Program-made: the position numbers and the translations under genes | Assembly (NCBI GenBank): GCA_024278565.1 | Contig: JAJRSY010000228.1 | Span: 1-5,094, forward strand | Direction of reading: 5' to 3' | Source of the DNA: Bacteroidota bacterium | GTDB lineage: Bacteria; Bacteroidota; Bacteroidia; Flavobacteriales; Flavobacteriaceae | Length of the DNA: 5,094 bases | Shown here: positions 1 through 5,094 of the stretch, in pieces | Position numbering within the stretch: position 1 is the stretch's first letter | Layout: each line of letters starts with the position of its first letter | Notes under the pieces: generated by a model | What the model saw: only the letters and a program-made list of their open reading frames with translations | What the model was told of the DNA's origin: nothing | Database searches by the model: none

Positions 1-214
1 CGATCGATCTACCGACCACTTTTACAGTGAATTTCGGGTTCTTGCGGCACTTTGCGATCAACGGCTGTAGTTGGTGGTGTTTGATCCGGCGTTTGTCCAA
101 ACCTGTTTCCTTGTACTTTTCATAGGTTTCGTAGAGTGCTGCTGTAAGGGCATCTTCTTGGCCAAAAGCGGAAAGACAAACAAATAGGGTTAAGATAGTT
201 AGTTTTATCTTCAT
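1..214 (-). CDS. Probable M14 family zinc carboxypeptidase, secreted (N-terminal fragment, cut by window edge)
   Basis: Only the first 71 residues are in the window; the gene continues past position 1. It starts with ATG at 214-212, just 5 bases after the stop of the amidase gene, so it is very likely co-transcribed with it. Residues 1-18 form a signal peptide (MKIK, a hydrophobic run, then SAFG with cleavage before Gln19), which points to export by Sec and signal peptidase I. The mature start has the pattern LYETYEKYKETGLDKRRIKH, then a segment ending KFTVKVVGRSI. From memory this matches the opening of Bacteroidota M14 zinc carboxypeptidases, where a VGxSxEGR segment leads into the zinc site (HGDE). 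That zinc site lies outside the window, so the family call rests on similarity of the leader region only. M14 enzymes remove C-terminal residues from peptides, and some members cut peptidoglycan stem peptides; which applies here cannot be told. Confidence 0.6.
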   Translation of the reverse strand, partial: MKIKLTILTLFVCLSAFGQEDALTAALYETYEKYKETGLDKRRIKHHQLQPLIAKCRKNPKFTVKVVGRSI

Positions 215-219
215 GAATA

Positions 220-879
220 TCAATATTTTACAGGTGTTGATTTAAAGTTGTTCTTTTTAGTAGCGGCACGTACCTGCGCCATAAATTCTTCTCCCGGATC
301 ATCTTTTTCGGTACGGTAGCCCTCGTCTTTTTCCAACCAAAGGGGATGCCCTTCAAAATTAGTGTATTCGTAGTGTCCGATCAGATAGTCAATATCGTAT
401 TTGCCCGACAGATAATTTACCAACCAGATGTTCGATTCAAGTTGCGCCTCGGTCAACGGAAGATCTTCGGTGCCGCCAACGTTCTCTATACCAATGGCGC
501 AATGGTTCAGGCCGATAACATGCCTTGCCATGGTGGTTTCGGGAAGCAATCGGTATATGCAGCCGTCTCGATCGACCATAAACTGCGAGGAAACGTTCAA
601 TGTGCCCCCAGCACTAATATCGGATCTTGTACTAGCTAGGGTCGGGTACTTGAAAAAATCAAATGCTTCCTGAAAAGTGGGTATGACGGTCCAATGCAGT
701 ACGATCATCTTAGGGTCGATGGTCGGGTTCTCTTGCTCCAATCCGTAACGTTCCGATAAATAGGCCAAGGTCAGTTCTTTGCGCTCCTGGTCAAAGACAA
801 TGGGCTTGTAGATAATTTCCTTATCCACCGAACAGGAGACCAAGAAAAAACCGCAGCATAGTAAAATCAAAAACTTCAT
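220..879 (-). CDS. N-acetylmuramoyl-L-alanine amidase, zinc-dependent (Amidase_2 / PGRP fold), lipoprotein
   Basis: placeholder. Confidence 0.9.
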   Translation of the reverse strand: MKFLILLCCGFFLVSCSVDKEIIYKPIVFDQERKELTLAYLSERYGLEQENPTIDPKMIVLHWTVIPTFQEAFDFFKYPTLASTRSDISAGGTLNVSSQFMVDRDGCIYRLLPETTMARHVIGLNHCAIGIENVGGTEDLPLTEAQLESNIWLVNYLSGKYDIDYLIGHYEYTNFEGHPLWLEKDEGYRTEKDDPGEEFMAQVRAATKKNNFKSTPVKY

Positions 880-3800
880 TTTTATCTTGTATTTGAAGGG
901 GAATTTACAAAATCATTTTATATCCTTATCCAATATCACAGTATCTTTTAAAACACCGTATTGAATGTACAATTTCTTTTTGCCCCAATTTTTGGCCCTT
1001 GCCACATCAATGCCCATATAAATATCGATTCGGTCCTGCCATCGACGGTTCATCTTGTCTTTGACCAAGAAGATACTGTCAAAACCCTCGATTCTTACGG
1101 GGGTATTGTGTTTTAGGCCCAAGGCGATCAAATTTCTTGATACTGCGATCGATCTCATGCCGGGCTTTAAAGAATCTCCCCATGCAGTAATTATAGGGTT
1201 TCCCTGGGTCTGGGCGGGTACTGAATTGTATGCCGTTACGGTAACCTCAAGCGTCTTCCAGACGTAAAGCTCTTTTTTTTCGGTCTTACACGACAAGAGC
1301 AATGTAAAAAAAACAAGTGCCCGTAGTGTTGGTTTATGCATGGATTGCCTTTTTAAGAATTTCATTAAAAGTTTTAAATCTAAAGTTCTTGTTGATAGTT
1401 CATTGTGGCATATTAGGGTATAATCGTTTAAATTTACAACAAATCTTAAATTTCGATTATTTTGCAAACATTCAAACGAGTTTTACTGCTGTCGCTCCTT
1501 CTTATTGTAGGTGCTGCCATTTATAACTACCCCAGACTTAATATTATTTCTGGGTACGCCTCAAAGAACATGGCCTCTTCGGTTTTTATTACTGGTCGTA
1601 GTGTGGGGTCCATCAACCAAAATGATAATAATTCAAACTTGATGGAACTGGCCGATGTAACCATGAACGAAAAATCGGCGGTTGCCTCGGTTTTCGGACT
1701 GATGGAACGAAAAACAATATGTAGGGACGGGTTGGGCTGTATGTTGATAAATGACGACTTTGACGAGACAAAGGCCTATCTTGAACCAAAGCGTACAAAA
1801 TCAAAGAACGACCTACCCTTTCCTTATGGCAACAATGGAAAAAAAGATACCATTTTCGACAATGTTGATTACACACTTCTAGAAAAGGCGATCGACAATG
1901 CCTTTGCCGACCCCGAAGTACAAAAAACAAGGACCGTGCTGGTAGTCTATAAAAACCAGATCATCGGCGAACGCTATTTGAAAGGGTTTTCAAAAGACAC
2001 CCCGATTCTGGGCTGGTCAATGACCAAAAGCGTACTGGGCACCCTCTATGGTATTCTTGAGTATAAGGAGGCATTGGATCTGGAAACCCATAAACCTTTT
2101 GCCTCCACCGATAGAATGAACCCCAAAGGTCAAATCACCCTGAACCACCTTTTGCGTATGCAAAGTGGATTGGCTTGGGAGGAGGAGTATACCTCGATCT
2201 CTGATGTTACCAAAATGCTTTTTTTAGCTGAGGATATGACACTTGCCCAAGCTGAAAAAAAAGTGATCGCCCTACCCACCGAAGTTTGGAACTATTCTTC
2301 GGGAACAAGCAATCTGCTCTCGGGCATTCTACGTAAACAGTTCAATACCCATCAAGAGTACCTTGATTTTCCGTATTCCACCTTGATCGATAAAATTGGG
2401 ATGCACTCGATGCTGATCGAGACCGATATGAGCGGAAATTACGTAGGCTCATCTTTTGGTTGGGCCACTACACGGGATTGGGCCAAATTTGGCCTATTGC
2501 ACCTACATAAGGGCAACTGGAACGGAGAGCAACTGTTCAGTCCCCAATGGATCGATTACATTACCAAACCCACTCCCCGTTCCAACGGCACTTATGGCGC
2601 ACATTGGTGGCTGAACGCCGAGGGAAAATACCCCGATGTACCGAGGGATCTATATTCTGCCAATGGTTATCAGGGGCAGCGTGTTTTTGTGATTCCCTCC
2701 AAAGAACTGGTTGTTGTTAGAACAGGACTCTCAGAAGAGCCTGATTTCGATATAAATACGTTTTTGAAAGAGGTGATAGCCGCAGTTGAATGAGTTCGTT
2801 TATACGAGGTTGAAATCCCCAAATATCAAAAATCAAGGGCTACACCACAAAAAAACCCTGTCTCACAACAATAGTTTTAATTTCAGAACCTAAGAGGGTA
2901 AGTTTACACTATAATAAAAAAAGAATTAAATTTTTTCATTTTCATATAGTGTTCTCGTAAAAGAGCTTTGTCTTAATTGATAGGGCTCTTTTTGGTTTGC
3001 TTCGACTGCGCTCAGTAACCGTTTAAGTTCAAAATCAAACACAAGCCTGCCTGCCGTAGGCAAGGTTTAAACTCAAACCCAATCCTGCTCGCTGTAGGCA
3101 AGGCTCAAAATCAAAACTAATACAATAAAAAAAAGTGGTTCTACCACTAATTTAGTGGAAGATTCAGATCAGTTTAAAATGAATGAATGTTAAAAATGCT
3201 TTAATGAGAGAATAGAACAGCTATAATTATTTGCATATCAACACATTACATGTTTTTTTATTCAATCATTGATTCATTATATCATTTTCATGTTGTTTTT
3301 TAAGATTATTTATAACTGAAAATAGAATCTTACCCACACAAATAGTGGTAGAACCTTATCAAAAAAGAAACCTACTTATTTATCGATTCTTCAAACTTGA
3401 ATTTGGAAAGTTTGAATGGCTTGAAAGCGGTTTTTTAGAAACAATAATTATAGAAAACCAATCGTTTGGTTAAAGCGAGTAATCAATTCCTAAATACCTG
3501 GTTATGAAAAAAATACTATTTACTGCCTTGGTTTTTATTTCAATTGTCGGTATGAGCAGCTGTGATTATGATGACAGTAACGATATTGATGTATTAACAC
3601 CCAACGATACTACTGAAACGGGTGTGCTGAATACGCAAAAGCCCCTATAAAAAAACCCTTCTTTAGAAGGGCTTTGATTGTTTTATCTTGAGTTCATTAC
3701 CAAACTTTTTTGGTATAGGTCATTTCATTTACCAAATTTTCACTCGCTTTTCTGGGGACAGGTACAAAGCATCACCTTCCTTAACACCAAAGGCTTCATA

Positions 3801-5094
3801 AAACTCGGGTACGTTACGAACTACGCCATTGACCCTAAAATCACGGGGTGAATGTGGGTCTGAGCTTACTTGCACCCTCAAGGCCTCATCTCGCGACTTA
3901 CCACACCAACCTTGCGCCCAACCGATAAAGATTCGTTGCTTCGCCGTAAAACCATCCATTTCAGGACCTTCTTTGCCGTTTAAAGACAACGCATAAGCTT
4001 TTAGGGCAATACTTAGTCCGCCTAAATCACCAATGTTCTCACCCAAGGTAAATTCGCCGTTCACATTGAGATCTGGCAGTACTTCAAACTCATTGTACTG
4101 TTCAACAAGGGCACTGGTTCTCTTTTTGAATTCTTCCTTATCTTGATCTGTCCACCAATTACGCATAGCGCCATCACCATCAAAGGTACTACCGGTATCG
4201 TCAAAGCCATGCCCGATCTCATGCCCTATTACCGCACCTATGGTACCATAGTTCACGGCATCTTCAGCTTCCATATCAAAGAAAGGGGGTTGTAAAATAG
4301 CTGCGGGAAATACAATTTCGTTCATCGTAGGATTGTAATAGGCATTCACCATCTGCGGGTTCATTGCCCATTCTTCTTTATCGATGGGCTGGCCTAATTT
4401 GGCAAGTTCTCGATTGTATTCCATAACTCCCGATCGTCTTAGGTTACCAAAAAGATCATCTGATTTAACATCGATATCGTATGCTTTCCATTTATTGGGA
4501 TACCCTATTTTATAGGTAAATTTGCTCAATTTATCCAAGGCTTCCTTTTTGGTTTCAGTACTCATCCAGTCGAGGTCTTTTATACTGACCTCGTATGCTT
4601 TCAAAAGATTTCCGACCAAGGTCTCCATACGCACTTTTGCTTCTGGCGGAAAGTGTTTCTTAACATATACTTTCCCAACAACCTCGCCCAGACTACTGTT
4701 TACTGTAGAAACCCCGCGCCTCCATAAAGGACGTTGCTCTTTTGTACCTCGTAGTTCTTTGCTGTAAAATTCGAAATTCTGTTTATCTAATGCTGCGTTC
4801 AGGCGAGATGCGTATCCATCGATAACACCCCATTTCAGATATGTTTTCCAGGTGGCCATATCGGTAGATTTAATAATATCGTTCAAGGCCTTGCTATAAT
4901 CGATCATAAGCACGCCCAGTTTTTCTTGCTTGTCGAGTCCGGCTTCCTTTAAATAGCCGCTCCAATTAAAGTCGGGCATTACCGTGGGCAAATCGACCAC
5001 ATTCAACATATTGTACAGGCTGACCAAATCACGGGTCTTTTCTTTTTCAAGGTGTTTTTGGGCCAAGGTGGTTTCCAAAGCCATAACGGTGGTA

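Overview
The window looks like a stretch of chromosome from a marine-type member of the Flavobacteriaceae (Bacteroidota). The evidence is coding DNA of moderate GC content with very AT-rich gaps, A/T-rich leaders with little Shine-Dalgarno signal, many lipoprotein signals, protein families typical of that group (3D-domain lipoprotein, lipoprotein amidase, M13 metallopeptidase, membrane-anchored serine hydrolase), and GC-rich repeats of a kind I remember as scattered through Bacteroidota genomes. The exact genus cannot be read from the sequence.

Layout: positions 1-1341 hold three genes on the minus strand, in transcription order a 3D-domain lipoprotein, a zinc N-acetylmuramoyl-L-alanine amidase lipoprotein, and the first 71 residues of a probable M14 zinc carboxypeptidase that runs off the left edge. 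The gaps between them are 33 and 5 bases, so they form a likely operon of exported proteins, two of them of cell-wall-related families. A gap of about 120 bases separates this set from a divergent plus-strand gene (1462-2793) for a membrane-anchored serine hydrolase of the beta-lactamase/penicillin-binding superfamily, which probably starts with TTG.

Positions 2794-3503 hold no long gene but are rich in structure: an AT-rich inverted repeat, a strong hairpin with G-U pairs that folds only in plus-strand RNA (likely terminator), a cluster of GC-rich dispersed-type repeats, and a 219-bp element (3137-3355) with inverted ends, perfect for 13 bp and recognisable for about 45 bp, which looks like a non-autonomous mobile element (MITE). 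A 48-residue lipoprotein gene follows at 3504-3650, preceded by two perfect palindromes.

The right end (3729-5094, minus strand) is the catalytic two-thirds of an M13 (neprilysin/PepO type) zinc endopeptidase whose N-terminus lies outside the window. It converges on the small lipoprotein gene, and one hairpin between them serves as a terminator for both, with the better U-tract on the M13 side.

As a whole this is an envelope and secreted-hydrolase neighbourhood. I see no clear new multi-gene system; the most interesting items are the MITE-like element with its nested hairpins, the unrecognised small lipoprotein with palindromic upstream DNA, and the compact wall-hydrolase operon.
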